DNA from: Rhodanobacter spathiphylli B39
GTDB lineage: Bacteria > Pseudomonadota > Gammaproteobacteria > Xanthomonadales > Rhodanobacteraceae
Length of the DNA stretch: 64,000 bases
Direction: 5' to 3'
NCBI RefSeq assembly: GCF_000264295.1
Contig: NZ_AJXT01000048.1
Location: forward strand, 62,001-126,000
A model generated the notes under the pieces. That model saw only the letters and a program-made list of their open reading frames with translations. It was not told where the DNA came from and did not search any database. A program made the position numbers and the translations under genes. Shown here in pieces: positions 47,347 through 57,327 of the stretch (its first letter is position 1; each line of letters starts with the position of its first letter).

Positions 47347-48425
47347 GCACTGCCGTCCTGCGTCAACATGCCGAGGTCCAATTCGCCGAAGAACTCGACC
47401 AGCTGAGGAAGGTCGACACGCGGCAGCGTCCCGGCAACTGGCTGATGTCGCCGTGGGCGGTGGTCACCTACCTGGTCGGCGGCCGGCTCGACAACGGCTT
47501 CGAGGTCAGCGCGAAGTACATCGGCAGCCGGCGGCTGATGGAGATCGCCGTGGCCACCCTGGCCACCGATCGCGCGCTGCTGTTGTTCGGCGTGCCGGGC
47601 ACGGCCAAGTCGTGGGTGTCCGAGCACCTCGCCGCCGCGATCAGCGGCGATTCCACCCTGCTGGTGCAGGGCACCGCCGGCACCAGCGAGGAGCAGATCC
47701 GCTACGGCTGGAACTACGCGCAACTGCTGGCGAACGGCCCCAGCGAAGCCGCGCTGGTGCCCAGCCCGCTGATGCAGGCGATGAAGCTGGGCAAGATCGC
47801 GCGCATCGAGGAGCTCACCCGTATCCCGGCCGACGTGCAGGATGCATTGATCACCGTGCTGTCCGAGAAGACCTTGCCGATTCCCGAGCTGGCGTCGGAA
47901 GTGCAGGCCACCCGCGGTTTCAGCGTGATCGCCACGGCGAACAACCGCGACAAGGGTGTCAACGAACTGTCCAGCGCGCTGAAGCGCCGCTTCAACACGG
48001 TGATCCTGCCGGTGCCGGCCAGCGAGGAGGAAGAGGTGTCGATCGTGGTCAAGCGCGTGGCCGAACTCGGCCAGGCGCTGCAGCTGCCGGCCGAGCCACC
48101 GGCGTTGAAGGAAGTGACGCGGATCGTGCGGATCTTCCGCGAGCTGCGCAACGGCCAGACCGAGGACGGCAAGGCCAAGCTGAAATCGCCCAGCGCCACG
48201 CTGTCCACCGCCGAGGCGATCTCGGTGATCAACAACGGCATGGCGCTGGCCGGCCACTTCGGCGACGGCGTGCTGCGTCCGGCCGACATGGCCGCCGGCA
48301 TGATCGGCGCGGTGGTGAAGGACCCGGTGCAGGACCAGGTGGTGTGGACCGAATACCTGGAAACCGTGGTGAAGGAACGCAGCGAATGGAAGGACCTGTA
48401 CCGCGCCTTCCGCGAGCAGGCGTGA
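47343..48425 (+). CDS. MoxR family AAA+ ATPase
   Basis: A 360-residue AAA+ ATPase of the MoxR type. Walker A is GVPGTAKS (83-90). The Walker B region reads ARIEELTRIPADVQDALITVLSEKTL (about 153-178), where the usual DE pair is EE (156-157). A sensor-1-like ATANNRDKGVNELSSALKRRF and a C-terminal helical lid follow. MoxR ATPases act with VWA partners as chaperones or metal chelatase-like machines. Here the partner VWA gene is two genes downstream. The start overlaps the upstream stop (ATGA). Confidence 0.92.
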   Translation: MSTAVLRQHAEVQFAEELDQLRKVDTRQRPGNWLMSPWAVVTYLVGGRLDNGFEVSAKYIGSRRLMEIAVATLATDRALLLFGVPGTAKSWVSEHLAAAISGDSTLLVQGTAGTSEEQIRYGWNYAQLLANGPSEAALVPSPLMQAMKLGKIARIEELTRIPADVQDALITVLSEKTLPIPELASEVQATRGFSVIATANNRDKGVNELSSALKRRFNTVILPVPASEEEEVSIVVKRVAELGQALQLPAEPPALKEVTRIVRIFRELRNGQTEDGKAKLKSPSATLSTAEAISVINNGMALAGHFGDGVLRPADMAAGMIGAVVKDPVQDQVVWTEYLETVVKERSEWKDLYRAFREQA

Positions 48426-48432
48426 GCTCGCG

Positions 48433-50712
48433 ATGACCGACGCGGTCACCCTGTTCGGCATCCGCCACCACGGCCCGGGCTGCGCCCGCAGCCTGCGCCG
48501 TGCGCTGGAAACGCTGCAGCCGGACTGCGTGTTGATCGAAGGCCCGGCCGGCAGCGAGCCGTTGCTGGCGCACCTGGCCGATGCCGACATGCAGCCGCCG
48601 GTGGCGCTGCTCTCGCACGCCGTCGACGATCCGCAGCTGGCGGTGTTCCATCCCTACGCCGAATTCTCGCCCGAGTGGCAGGCGCTGCAGTGGGCGACGC
48701 AGGCCGCGGTGCCGGTGCAGTTCATCGACGTGCCGGCCGGGATCAGCCTGGCCTGGCAGCAGCAGGCGCGCCGTGCGGAGGAAACGGCCGCCGACATCGA
48801 CGAAGCGGCGTCCGATGAAGAAGCGGTCGTCGACGAAACCACGGCCAACCTGCCGCATGATCCGCTCGACTGGCTGGCCCATGCCGCCGGCTACGACGAC
48901 GGCGAGAGCTGGTGGAACCACATGGTCGAGGAACGCGGCGACGGCGAAGGGCTGTTCGAGGCGATCGCCGCGGCGATGACCGAACTGCGCACGCACGCGC
49001 CGCAGCGTCTACGCGGCGACGAGGCGCAGGAAGCGATTCGCGAGGCGCACATGCGCAGCCTGCTGCGCGATGCGCGCAAGGCCGGCCACGCGCGCATCGC
49101 GGTGGTCTGCGGCGCGTGGCATGTGCCGGCGCTCGCCGCCAGCGTCACCGCGGCCGCCGACAAGGCCGTGCTCAAGGGCGTCGACAAGCTCAAGGCGCAG
49201 ACCACCTGGGTGCCGTGGACGTATCGCCACCTGGCCCGCCGCAGCGGCTACGCCGCCGGCATCGCCGCGCCGGGCTGGTACGACCACCTGTGGCGCCAGC
49301 CCGCGAACGGCAGCCGCGCGATCGGCTGGTTCGCGCGGGTGGCGCGGCTGCTGCGCGAGCATGAGCTGGATTGCTCCAGCGCCCACCTGATCGAGGCCAG
49401 CCGGCTGGCCGATACCCTGGCCGCGCTGCGCGAGCGCCCGGCGCCCGGACTGGACGAACTCAACGAAGCCACCCGCAGCGTGATCTGCATGGGTGACGAC
49501 GCGCCGATGCGGCTGATCGCCGAACGGCTGATGCTCGGCGACGCGCTCGGCAGCGTGCCGTCCGCCGTGCCCACCGTGCCTTTGCAGCGCGACCTGGAAG
49601 CCCAGCAGAAACGCTTGCGCCTGAAGCCCGAGGCGCTGAGCCGCGCGCTCGATCTGGATCTGCGCAACGACAACGACCGCCAGCGCAGCCAGCTGCTGCA
49701 CCGGCTGGCCCTGCTCGGCATCGAGTGGGGGCGACTCGGCGCGGTCGGCCGTTCCAGCCGCGGCACCTTCCACGAGGTGTGGCAGCTGGCGTGGGAGCCG
49801 TCGTTCGCGGTCGAGCTGATCGTGGCCAGTCGCTACGGCCACACGCTCGCGCTGGCCGCCACGGCGCGCGCGCTGGAGCAGGCGCGCGCGGCGAACCGGC
49901 TGTCCGAGCTGGCCTCGCTGATCGATCGCGTGCTGCTGGCGAACCTGCCCGACGCGGTCGAGCAGGTCGCCGCCGAACTGCAGGCGCGCGCCGCCACCGA
50001 TGCCGATCCGCTGGCTCTGCTCGGCGCCCTGCCCGCGCTGGCCAACGTGTATCGCTACGGCAATGTGCGCCAGACCGACGTGGCCCAGGTCGCGCAGCTG
50101 TTCGACAGCATGCTGTTGCGCGCCAGCCTCGGCCTGCCGCTGGCGCTGGCGGATCTGGACGACGAGCCGGCAGCGCAGGCGCGCGAGCAGATCCTCGCCG
50201 CCGATCGCGCCGTCGAGCTGCGCCAGGGCGAATCGCAGCAGCAGGCGTGGCAACACGCCCTGCACATCGTGGCCCACGCGGACAGCGGCACGCCGCTGCT
50301 GCGCGGCCTGTGCTCCCGCCTGCTGCTGGATGCCGCGGTGCTGCCGCTGGACGAGGTGCGCCGGCAGTTGTCGCAACAGCTGTCGCCCGGTGCCGAACCC
50401 TTGCCCGCCGCGCAATGGCTGGACGGTTTCCTCAACCGCAACGCCACCGTGCTGCTGCACAGCGACGCGTTGTGGGCCCTGATCGACGAATGGATCGCCG
50501 GCCTCGGCGAGGAGCATTTCGTGCGCGTGCTGCCGCTGGTGCGGCGCAGCTTCGCCGCGTTCGCGGCCGCCGACCGGCGCGACCTGGGCCTGCGCGTGCA
50601 GCGGCCGGTTGGCGCCTCGCGTGCCGCCGTCACCGAACTGACGTGGGACGAAAACCGCGCGCGGCGCGCCTTGCCGATGCTGCGCGAACTGCTGGGAGTG
50701 GCCGATGGCTGA
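48433..50712 (+). CDS. DUF5682-type protein
   Basis: A 759-residue protein that fits DUF5682. The N-terminal quarter has motifs I regard as key: FGIRHHGPGCARS with His12 and His13, VLIEGPAGSEPL with Glu36, an acidic HMVEERGDGEG, and VVCGAWHVPAL with His230. These resemble the metal-dependent EreA/ChaN/TraB/TIKI group, though I cannot confirm it. The rest is Leu/Ala-rich and helical. It begins 7 bp after the MoxR stop; its last 8 bp overlap the VWA gene. It carries no signal peptide. Confidence 0.78.
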   Translation: MTDAVTLFGIRHHGPGCARSLRRALETLQPDCVLIEGPAGSEPLLAHLADADMQPPVALLSHAVDDPQLAVFHPYAEFSPEWQALQWATQAAVPVQFIDVPAGISLAWQQQARRAEETAADIDEAASDEEAVVDETTANLPHDPLDWLAHAAGYDDGESWWNHMVEERGDGEGLFEAIAAAMTELRTHAPQRLRGDEAQEAIREAHMRSLLRDARKAGHARIAVVCGAWHVPALAASVTAAADKAVLKGVDKLKAQTTWVPWTYRHLARRSGYAAGIAAPGWYDHLWRQPANGSRAIGWFARVARLLREHELDCSSAHLIEASRLADTLAALRERPAPGLDELNEATRSVICMGDDAPMRLIAERLMLGDALGSVPSAVPTVPLQRDLEAQQKRLRLKPEALSRALDLDLRNDNDRQRSQLLHRLALLGIEWGRLGAVGRSSRGTFHEVWQLAWEPSFAVELIVASRYGHTLALAATARALEQARAANRLSELASLIDRVLLANLPDAVEQVAAELQARAATDADPLALLGALPALANVYRYGNVRQTDVAQVAQLFDSMLLRASLGLPLALADLDDEPAAQAREQILAADRAVELRQGESQQQAWQHALHIVAHADSGTPLLRGLCSRLLLDAAVLPLDEVRRQLSQQLSPGAEPLPAAQWLDGFLNRNATVLLHSDALWALIDEWIAGLGEEHFVRVLPLVRRSFAAFAAADRRDLGLRVQRPVGASRAAVTELTWDENRARRALPMLRELLGVADG

Positions 50713-51892
50713 GCACGACGACACCTTGCCTTCCACCAGCCGCGCCGAACGCTGGCGGCTGGTGCTGGGCAGCGACGCCGCCGACAGCTGCGGCACGCTC
50801 GACGGCGCGCTGGGCCAGATGGATGCGGCGCTGGCCGCGCTGTACGAACCCGACGGCAAGCACGGCCTGCAGCGGCGCGGCGGTCACGGCGGCTCCGCGC
50901 CGAACGTGGCGCGCTGGCTCGGCGACATCCGCAAATACTTTCCCGCCTCGGTGGTGCAGGTGATGCAGCGCGACGCGCTGGAGCGGCTGGACATGCGCCA
51001 GATGCTGCTGGAAAAGGAGATGCTCGAAAGCATCCAGCCCGACGTGCACATGGTGGCCAACCTGATCTCGCTGTCGCAGGTGATCCCCGCCGGCACGAAA
51101 GAAACCGCACGACTGGTGGTGCGCCAGGTGGTCGACGCGCTGCTGCGCAAGCTGGAGGAGCCGATGCGCTCGGCGGTCAGCGGCGCGCTCGACCGCGCCC
51201 GCCGCAACCGCCGCCCGCGGCATGCCGAGATCGACTGGCACCGCACCATCCGCGCCAACCTGCGGCACTGGCAGCCCAGCCATCGCACGATCATCCCGCA
51301 GACCCTGGTCGGTTTCGGCCGCAAGGCGCGCAAGCCGCAGCGCGAGGTGATCCTGTGCATCGACCAGAGCGGCTCGATGGCCGCCTCGGTGGTGTACTCC
51401 AGCATCTTCGGCGCCGTGCTCGCCTCGCTGCCGGCGGTGTCGACGCGGCTGGTGGTGTTCGACACCAGCGTGGTCGACATGAGCGAGCAGCTCGACGATC
51501 CGGTCGACCTGCTGTTCGGCGTGCAGCTCGGCGGCGGCACCGACATCCACCGCGCGGTGAGCTACAGCCAGTCGCTGATCCGCGAACCGCACAACGCGAT
51601 CCTGGTGTTGATCTCCGATCTCTACGAAGGCGGCGTGGAAGAACGCCTGCTGGCCCGCGCCCGCGAACTGGTCGACGCCGGCGTGCAGTTCATCACCTTG
51701 CTCGCGCTGAGCGACGAAGGCCGCCCGTCCTACGACAAGGCCCTCGCCGCCAAACTCGCCGCCCTCGGCGTGCCCTCCTTCGCCTGCACTCCCGACGCCT
51801 TCCCCGGCCTGATGGCCGCCGCGATCCGCCGCGACGACATCGGCCAGTGGGCAGCGACCCAGGGACTGGTGTCCACGCGCGGGCAGGAATGA
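50705..51892 (+). CDS. VWA domain protein, MoxR partner
   Basis: A 395-residue protein with a C-terminal von Willebrand A domain. The metal-dependent adhesion site is complete: Asp220, Ser222 and Ser224 in CIDQSGSMAAS, a threonine in LGGGTDIHRAV, and the acidic LISDLYEGG. The N-terminal half is helical. Such proteins bind MoxR ATPases and the substrate at the metal site. It is the last of the five cassette genes, overlapping DUF5682 by 8 bp, and is convergent with nadR. Confidence 0.92.
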   Translation: MAEHDDTLPSTSRAERWRLVLGSDAADSCGTLDGALGQMDAALAALYEPDGKHGLQRRGGHGGSAPNVARWLGDIRKYFPASVVQVMQRDALERLDMRQMLLEKEMLESIQPDVHMVANLISLSQVIPAGTKETARLVVRQVVDALLRKLEEPMRSAVSGALDRARRNRRPRHAEIDWHRTIRANLRHWQPSHRTIIPQTLVGFGRKARKPQREVILCIDQSGSMAASVVYSSIFGAVLASLPAVSTRLVVFDTSVVDMSEQLDDPVDLLFGVQLGGGTDIHRAVSYSQSLIREPHNAILVLISDLYEGGVEERLLARARELVDAGVQFITLLALSDEGRPSYDKALAAKLAALGVPSFACTPDAFPGLMAAAIRRDDIGQWAATQGLVSTRGQE

Positions 51893-51907
51893 GCCCGAAC
51901 GTTCCGC

Positions 51908-52966
51908 TCAGCTCGTCGCGAGCACGCGCAGTGCCGTGGCGACACGCCGTTGCGGACTGCCCTCCAGCAGGGTGAACGGCATGCCGCGCGTAGCCAGTTC
52001 CCTCAGGTATTCGTCGTGCTGTTGCCGCCGGAACGCTTCGCCCCGCCGCGTTCCGTCCTGCACGAAGGCGAAGTCGGGAGCGCACAGGAAGACGTGGTCG
52101 TAGTGGCGGGTGGCGAGGCGTTCGAGTTCGGGGTCGGCGCGGCCGAACAGGTCGCGGCTGTACAGCAGGGTGGTGAGCGGGCTGGTGTCGCAGAACAACC
52201 AGCGGCGGGCGCTGGCGGCGTGTTGGCGTTCGTGCGCGAGCTGGGTTTGAGCGATGTGCAGCAGGTCGTCGTAGACCAGGGCGCCACCCTGCTCCGCCCA
52301 GCGCTGGCGGCCGTATTCGGGAACCCAGGCGGTGTCGAGGCGTTCGGCCAGGGCTTGCGCCAGCGCGGTCTTGCCGCTGGACTCGCCGCCGAGCAGGCAG
52401 GCCCGTTGCACGAAGTCGGCGTAGACGGTGGTCGACAGGTGTTCGCGGTGCGCGTGCGGATCGCGGCGGAGCACGCTGCCGGAGATCGGGATGGCGTGGC
52501 GTTCGCGATCCACGCAGACGTGTCGGACCTCGGCGTGTCGCGGATCGCGTCGCTGGCGGAAATACGCGGTCAACGCGGCGGCGAACCCGTCGCCGTAGTC
52601 CTCGCTGGTGAGCACGGCATCGACGCTGCAGTCGAACACGCGATCGCACAGCCAGCCGACGAAGTCGCGGTGCGTGGCGTCCGCGTCGTCGTTGTGCGGC
52701 AGCGTGGCGGGGCCGGGCCAGGCGTGGCTGGCGGCGAGTGCGGTGAAGCGTTCGTCGTCGAGTACCAGCCGCCGCGCTTGCGGGAACCGTTCGGCCAGCC
52801 AGCGCTCGCGCGCTTCGGCGTCGCAGCGCTCGAACGCGGGTCGGGTATAGCTGATCAGCAGCACCTCGTCGCATTGCGCCAGCGCGGCGTCGATCACCAG
52901 TTCGTGGCCGCGATGCAGCGGGCAGAACTTGCCGACCACCAGGCCGCGACTATATCGCTCGCTCAC
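51908..52966 (-). CDS. nadR: NadR-like NMN adenylyltransferase / nicotinamide riboside kinase
   Basis: A 352-residue bifunctional enzyme. The N-terminal NMN adenylyltransferase domain has GKFCPLHRGH (His18, His21) and ISGSVLR (161-167). The C-terminal kinase domain has the P-loop GGESSGKT (193-200) and phosphorylates nicotinamide riboside. It lacks the N-terminal helix-turn-helix repressor of enterobacterial NadR, so it is an enzyme only. The start is a GTG that overlaps the pnuC stop by four bases. The N-terminal extension in the same frame is the pnuC region read out of frame and was rejected. Confidence 0.92.
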   Translation of the reverse strand: MSERYSRGLVVGKFCPLHRGHELVIDAALAQCDEVLLISYTRPAFERCDAEARERWLAERFPQARRLVLDDERFTALAASHAWPGPATLPHNDDADATHRDFVGWLCDRVFDCSVDAVLTSEDYGDGFAAALTAYFRQRRDPRHAEVRHVCVDRERHAIPISGSVLRRDPHAHREHLSTTVYADFVQRACLLGGESSGKTALAQALAERLDTAWVPEYGRQRWAEQGGALVYDDLLHIAQTQLAHERQHAASARRWLFCDTSPLTTLLYSRDLFGRADPELERLATRHYDHVFLCAPDFAFVQDGTRRGEAFRRQQHDEYLRELATRGMPFTLLEGSPQRRVATALRVLATS

Positions 52967-53535
52967 GCCGCAGCCGCCGGTTCGGCCCCGCGCAGGTGCA
53001 GCCAGTGCCGCCACGACACCACCGCGTTGATCCAGTACACCGCGTACAGCACCGAGGTGAGGTACAGGCCGCGGCTGGCGTACAGCGGCACCGCGATGGA
53101 GTTGACCAGCAGCCAGAACGGCCAGCTCTGCACGTGGCGGCGCATCATCAGCAACTGCGCCACGATGCTGAAGGCCAGCACGGTGGAGTCGAGGAACGGC
53201 GCATAGGCGTCGGTGAAGCGATGCAGCAGCACGCCGTAGCCGAGCGCACCCAGCGTGCCGCAGAGGAGCTGCCACAACAGTTGGCGCGTCGGCAAATCCG
53301 TGACCGGCAGTGCCTCGCCATGGCTGCCATGCAGCCACTGCCACCAGCCCACCACACTGGTCACCACGAAGAACGCCTGCAGCACCGTATCGGCGTATAG
53401 ACGGCTTTCCAGGAACACGAAGGCGAACAAGCTGCAGCCGATGATGCCGGTCCACCAGGTGTGCACGCTGTTGCGTCCGGCCAGCAGGATCGAGGCGCCG
53501 GTGATCAGGTTGGCGGCGATTTCCAGCAGGTTCAC
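52963..53535 (-). CDS. pnuC: Nicotinamide riboside transporter PnuC
   Basis: A 190-residue PnuC membrane protein with about six to seven helices. The family marks are the N-terminal NLITGASILLAGRNSVHTWWTGIIGCSLFAFVFLESRLYAD and VVGWWQWLHG. It imports nicotinamide riboside, trapped inside by NadR kinase action. The GTG start overlaps the stop of the rbsK-like gene by four bases, and its stop overlaps the nadR GTG. Confidence 0.94.
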   Translation of the reverse strand: MNLLEIAANLITGASILLAGRNSVHTWWTGIIGCSLFAFVFLESRLYADTVLQAFFVVTSVVGWWQWLHGSHGEALPVTDLPTRQLLWQLLCGTLGALGYGVLLHRFTDAYAPFLDSTVLAFSIVAQLLMMRRHVQSWPFWLLVNSIAVPLYASRGLYLTSVLYAVYWINAVVSWRHWLHLRGAEPAAAA

Positions 53536-54431
53536 GTGCGGGCAGGGTCCGCGAGAAACGTCTCGAGCTCCCGCAGCCGCGGCATGCCGCCCTGCGCGCC
53601 CAGCTTCGTCACCGACAGCGCGGCGGCGGCGCAGGCCTTGCGCACGGCGGTGGGCAGGCCTTCATGCAGGAATACCGCCAGCGCCGCGTTGAAGGTGTCG
53701 CCCGCGCCGGTGCTGTCGACCACGTCGACCGTGAAGCCGGCCTGGTGCAGCGGTTCGCCCTGCTCGCGATACCACGCGCCTTCGCCGCCGCGGGTGAGCA
53801 CGACCGGGCATGGGGCGCGTTGCATCAGCGCCTTGAAGTCTTCGCCGGGATCGGCGCCGAGCAGGATCGCCAGCTCGTGCTGGTTCGGCGTGACGTAGCG
53901 AACCAGCTTCAGCCAGTCGACGGGCAGCTGCTGCGCGGGCGCGGGGTTGAGGATCACCGGCACGCCGAGACGCTGGCCCAGGCGCACGGTGGTCTCGACG
54001 GTTTCCAGCGGGATCTCCATCTGCACCAGCACGGCGTCGGCGCGTTCGATCAGCGAACGGGCGGCGTCGACCTGGGCGGGCATGACGCGGCTGTTGGCGG
54101 CGGGCACCACGATGATCTGGTTTTCGCCCTCGGCGACGGTGATCGAGGCGGTGCCGCTGGCGCTGTCGTCGAAACGGGCGACATGGGTGAGGTCGAGGTG
54201 TTCGGCGGCGAGGCCCGCGTGCAGCTGGTCGCCGAAGGCGTCACGGCCGAGCGCGCCGACCAGGGCCACTTCCGCGCCCAGTCGTGCGGCGGCCACCGCC
54301 TGATTGGCGCCCTTGCCGCCGGGCACGGTGAGGAAACGTTCGCCCAGGATGGTTTCGCCCGGGCCGACGAAGCGCGGCGCCTGGGTGACCAGATCCATGT
54401 TGATGCTGCCGACGACGACGATGCGTGTCAT
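53532..54431 (-). CDS. rbsK: Ribokinase family sugar kinase
   Basis: A 299-residue PfkB-family kinase most like ribokinase: VVVGSINMDLV at the start, PGGKGANQAVAAARLG (about 34-49), and the C-terminal DSTGAGDTFNAALAVFL with the catalytic Asp. It phosphorylates ribose at O5. In this operon with pnuC and nadR it may recycle the ribose released from nicotinamide riboside, which is inference. It heads the operon and is preceded by the family B palindrome. Confidence 0.9.
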   Translation of the reverse strand: MTRIVVVGSINMDLVTQAPRFVGPGETILGERFLTVPGGKGANQAVAAARLGAEVALVGALGRDAFGDQLHAGLAAEHLDLTHVARFDDSASGTASITVAEGENQIIVVPAANSRVMPAQVDAARSLIERADAVLVQMEIPLETVETTVRLGQRLGVPVILNPAPAQQLPVDWLKLVRYVTPNQHELAILLGADPGEDFKALMQRAPCPVVLTRGGEGAWYREQGEPLHQAGFTVDVVDSTGAGDTFNAALAVFLHEGLPTAVRKACAAAALSVTKLGAQGGMPRLRELETFLADPART

Positions 54432-54535
54432 GGCTCAAACCCCTTGCGCAGGTTCCACGATTGAAGGGGGAGAGCTTAGCTGCTGCGGGCGGTGGAGGCG
54501 GGCTTGGGCGGGGGCGGAGAGCGACCCCTCCCCAG

Positions 54536-54560
54536 CCCTCCCCTGCGTTGCAGGGGAGGG
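54536..54560. repeat. Dispersed palindrome, family B copy 2
   Basis: CCCTCCCCTGC-GTT-GCAGGGGAGGG, an 11-bp-arm inverted repeat with a three-base loop, in the gap between the unknown 210-residue gene and the rbsK operon. Confidence 0.8.
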
Positions 54561-54570
54561 AGCTCAAGGC

Positions 54571-55203
54571 TCAGGGGGACGGGACGCGACCGATGCCGGT
54601 GTCGCCGCCGGGCAGCAGGTCGGGGGCGGGGCCGGCCACGGCCAGCAGGGATTGCGCGTAGGCGTCCTCGATGCTGACGGTGGAGACTTCGTCCCAGCTG
54701 AAGAACGAGGGCTCGCGCATCCACTCCGCGTCGGGGCTCAGTTCCTGCATGTTGAAGCCGTCTTCCTCGACGTCGACCAGGCGGCCGATGTAGCAGACTT
54801 CGGATTCATCCTCGCTGTCGACATGCACGCCGATCACCGGTGCCTGGGCGCCGGCGGCCTGGATCACTTCGCGGATGTTGTCCAGCGGGAAGCCGCGCGG
54901 CGGGTGCGGCTGGATGTGCTTCAGGGCCAGTGCCTTGGCGAAGAACACGTGGTGCTTGTCCGGCGCCTCCAGTTCGGAGATGTCGCGGTGGCGCATCACG
55001 TACATGCCGTCGTAGGTGATGCCGTCGCCGACCACCCACAGCAGGAAGAACTCGCGCCCGACGCCACCCACGTAACCGCAGAAGCTGCCGTGCTCCAGCC
55101 CCTCGCGCCACAACCGGACCAGGGTCTGGTTCTGTTGCGCCTCGCGCAACTGGGCGCGCTGGCCGGTGCCTTTCAATTCGATAACGTTATTCACGGCGTC
55201 CAT
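54571..55203 (-). CDS. Conserved-looking protein of unknown function, 210 aa
   Basis: I do not recognise this gene. The protein is acidic overall and lacks a signal peptide or membrane helix. It reads as a mixed alpha/beta domain, with a hydrophobic strand REFFLLWVVGDG and aromatic residues in YDGMYVMRHRDI. The C-terminus GPAPDLLPGGDTGIGRVPSP is proline/glycine-rich and unstructured. Coding is supported by sensible composition and by the same-strand position 40 bp after hslU. It could have a role in the protease operon, but no motif says so. Confidence 0.7.
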   Translation of the reverse strand: MDAVNNVIELKGTGQRAQLREAQQNQTLVRLWREGLEHGSFCGYVGGVGREFFLLWVVGDGITYDGMYVMRHRDISELEAPDKHHVFFAKALALKHIQPHPPRGFPLDNIREVIQAAGAQAPVIGVHVDSEDESEVCYIGRLVDVEEDGFNMQELSPDAEWMREPSFFSWDEVSTVSIEDAYAQSLLAVAGPAPDLLPGGDTGIGRVPSP

Positions 55204-55243
55204 TTTAGCAGAGCCGCCTGAGCGGCTTGTTAGTACCCCAAAG

Positions 55244-56587
<1,344 letters not shown>

Positions 56588-56601
56588 GGGCTTTACTCAA
56601 A

Positions 56602-56679
56602 GGAACGGGGAACAGGGAACGGGGAACAGGGGACAGCGGTCGGCGGTTTGCCGTTCCTCGTTCCCTGTTCCCCGTTCCC
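56602..56679. repeat. Dispersed intergenic repeat, family A copy 3
   Basis: Left arm of GGAACGGGGAACAGGGAAC-type units, right arm of CGTTCCCTGTTCCCCGTTCC, around a GC-rich core, between hslV and hslU. It matches the copy between acs and the response regulator in unit sequence and orientation. Confidence 0.85.
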
Positions 56680-56682
56680 GCC

Positions 56683-57219
56683 TCAAAGCTCTTCGATACT
56701 GACGTTGTGGTTGGTATAGATGCAGATGTCGCCGGCGATCTTCAGCGCCTTCTCGACGATGGTGCGGGCATCCAGTTCGGTGTTTTCCAGCAGGGCCATC
56801 GCCGCGGACTGGGCGAATGGGCCACCCGAGCCGATCGCGATCAGGCCGTGTTCGGGTTCGACCACGTCGCCGTTGCCGGAGATCAGCAGCGAGGTTTCCC
56901 TGTCGGCCACCGCGAGCATCGCCTCGAGCTTGCCGAAGCGGCGGTCGGTGCGCCATTCCTTGGCCATCTCCACCGCGGCGCGGGTGAGGTTGTTGTTGTG
57001 CTTTTCCAGTTTCTGTTCGAACAGCTCGAACAGGGTGAACGCATCGGCCGTCGCGCCGGCGAAACCGGCCACCACCTCGCCGGCTTTGCCGAGCCGGCGC
57101 ACCTTGCGCGCGTTGCCCTTCATCACCGTGTTGCCAAGGGTGACCTGGCCATCGCTGCCGATCACGACGCGGCCGTCGCGGCGCACGCAGACGATGGTAG
57201 TGGCGTGAAACGATTCCAT
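56683..57219 (-). CDS. hslV: ATP-dependent protease peptidase subunit HslV
   Basis: A 178-residue proteasome-like peptidase of the HslVU complex. The active-site threonine starts [20 protein letters not shown] (the first Thr is residue 7), so an N-terminal MESFHA must be removed. Other marks are [14 protein letters not shown] and [16 protein letters not shown]. The ATG at 57219 is preferred over a longer start because the mature protein then keeps a short leader. The family A repeat lies after it. Confidence 0.96.
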   Translation of the reverse strand: MESFHATTIVCVRRDGRVVIGSDGQVTLGNTVMKGNARKVRRLGKAGEVVAGFAGATADAFTLFELFEQKLEKHNNNLTRAAVEMAKEWRTDRRFGKLEAMLAVADRETSLLISGNGDVVEPEHGLIAIGSGGPFAQSAAMALLENTELDARTIVEKALKIAGDICIYTNHNVSIEEL

Positions 57220-57292
57220 GGGTGCTCCGCAAGAGGATGTCTGAGCGGATGAGATGGGGCCATGGCCGGGATGCTTCAATGTCGGTGGTCAA

Positions 57293-57322
57293 GCTCCCTC
57301 CCCTGCATGCAGGGGAGGGAGC
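57293..57322. repeat. Dispersed palindrome, family B copy 3
   Basis: A perfect 30-bp palindrome centred on CTGCATGCAG and flanked by GCTCCCTCCC and its complement. It sits 6 bp after the xerC stop, between xerC and hslV. Confidence 0.85.
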
Positions 57323-57327
57323 ACAGC

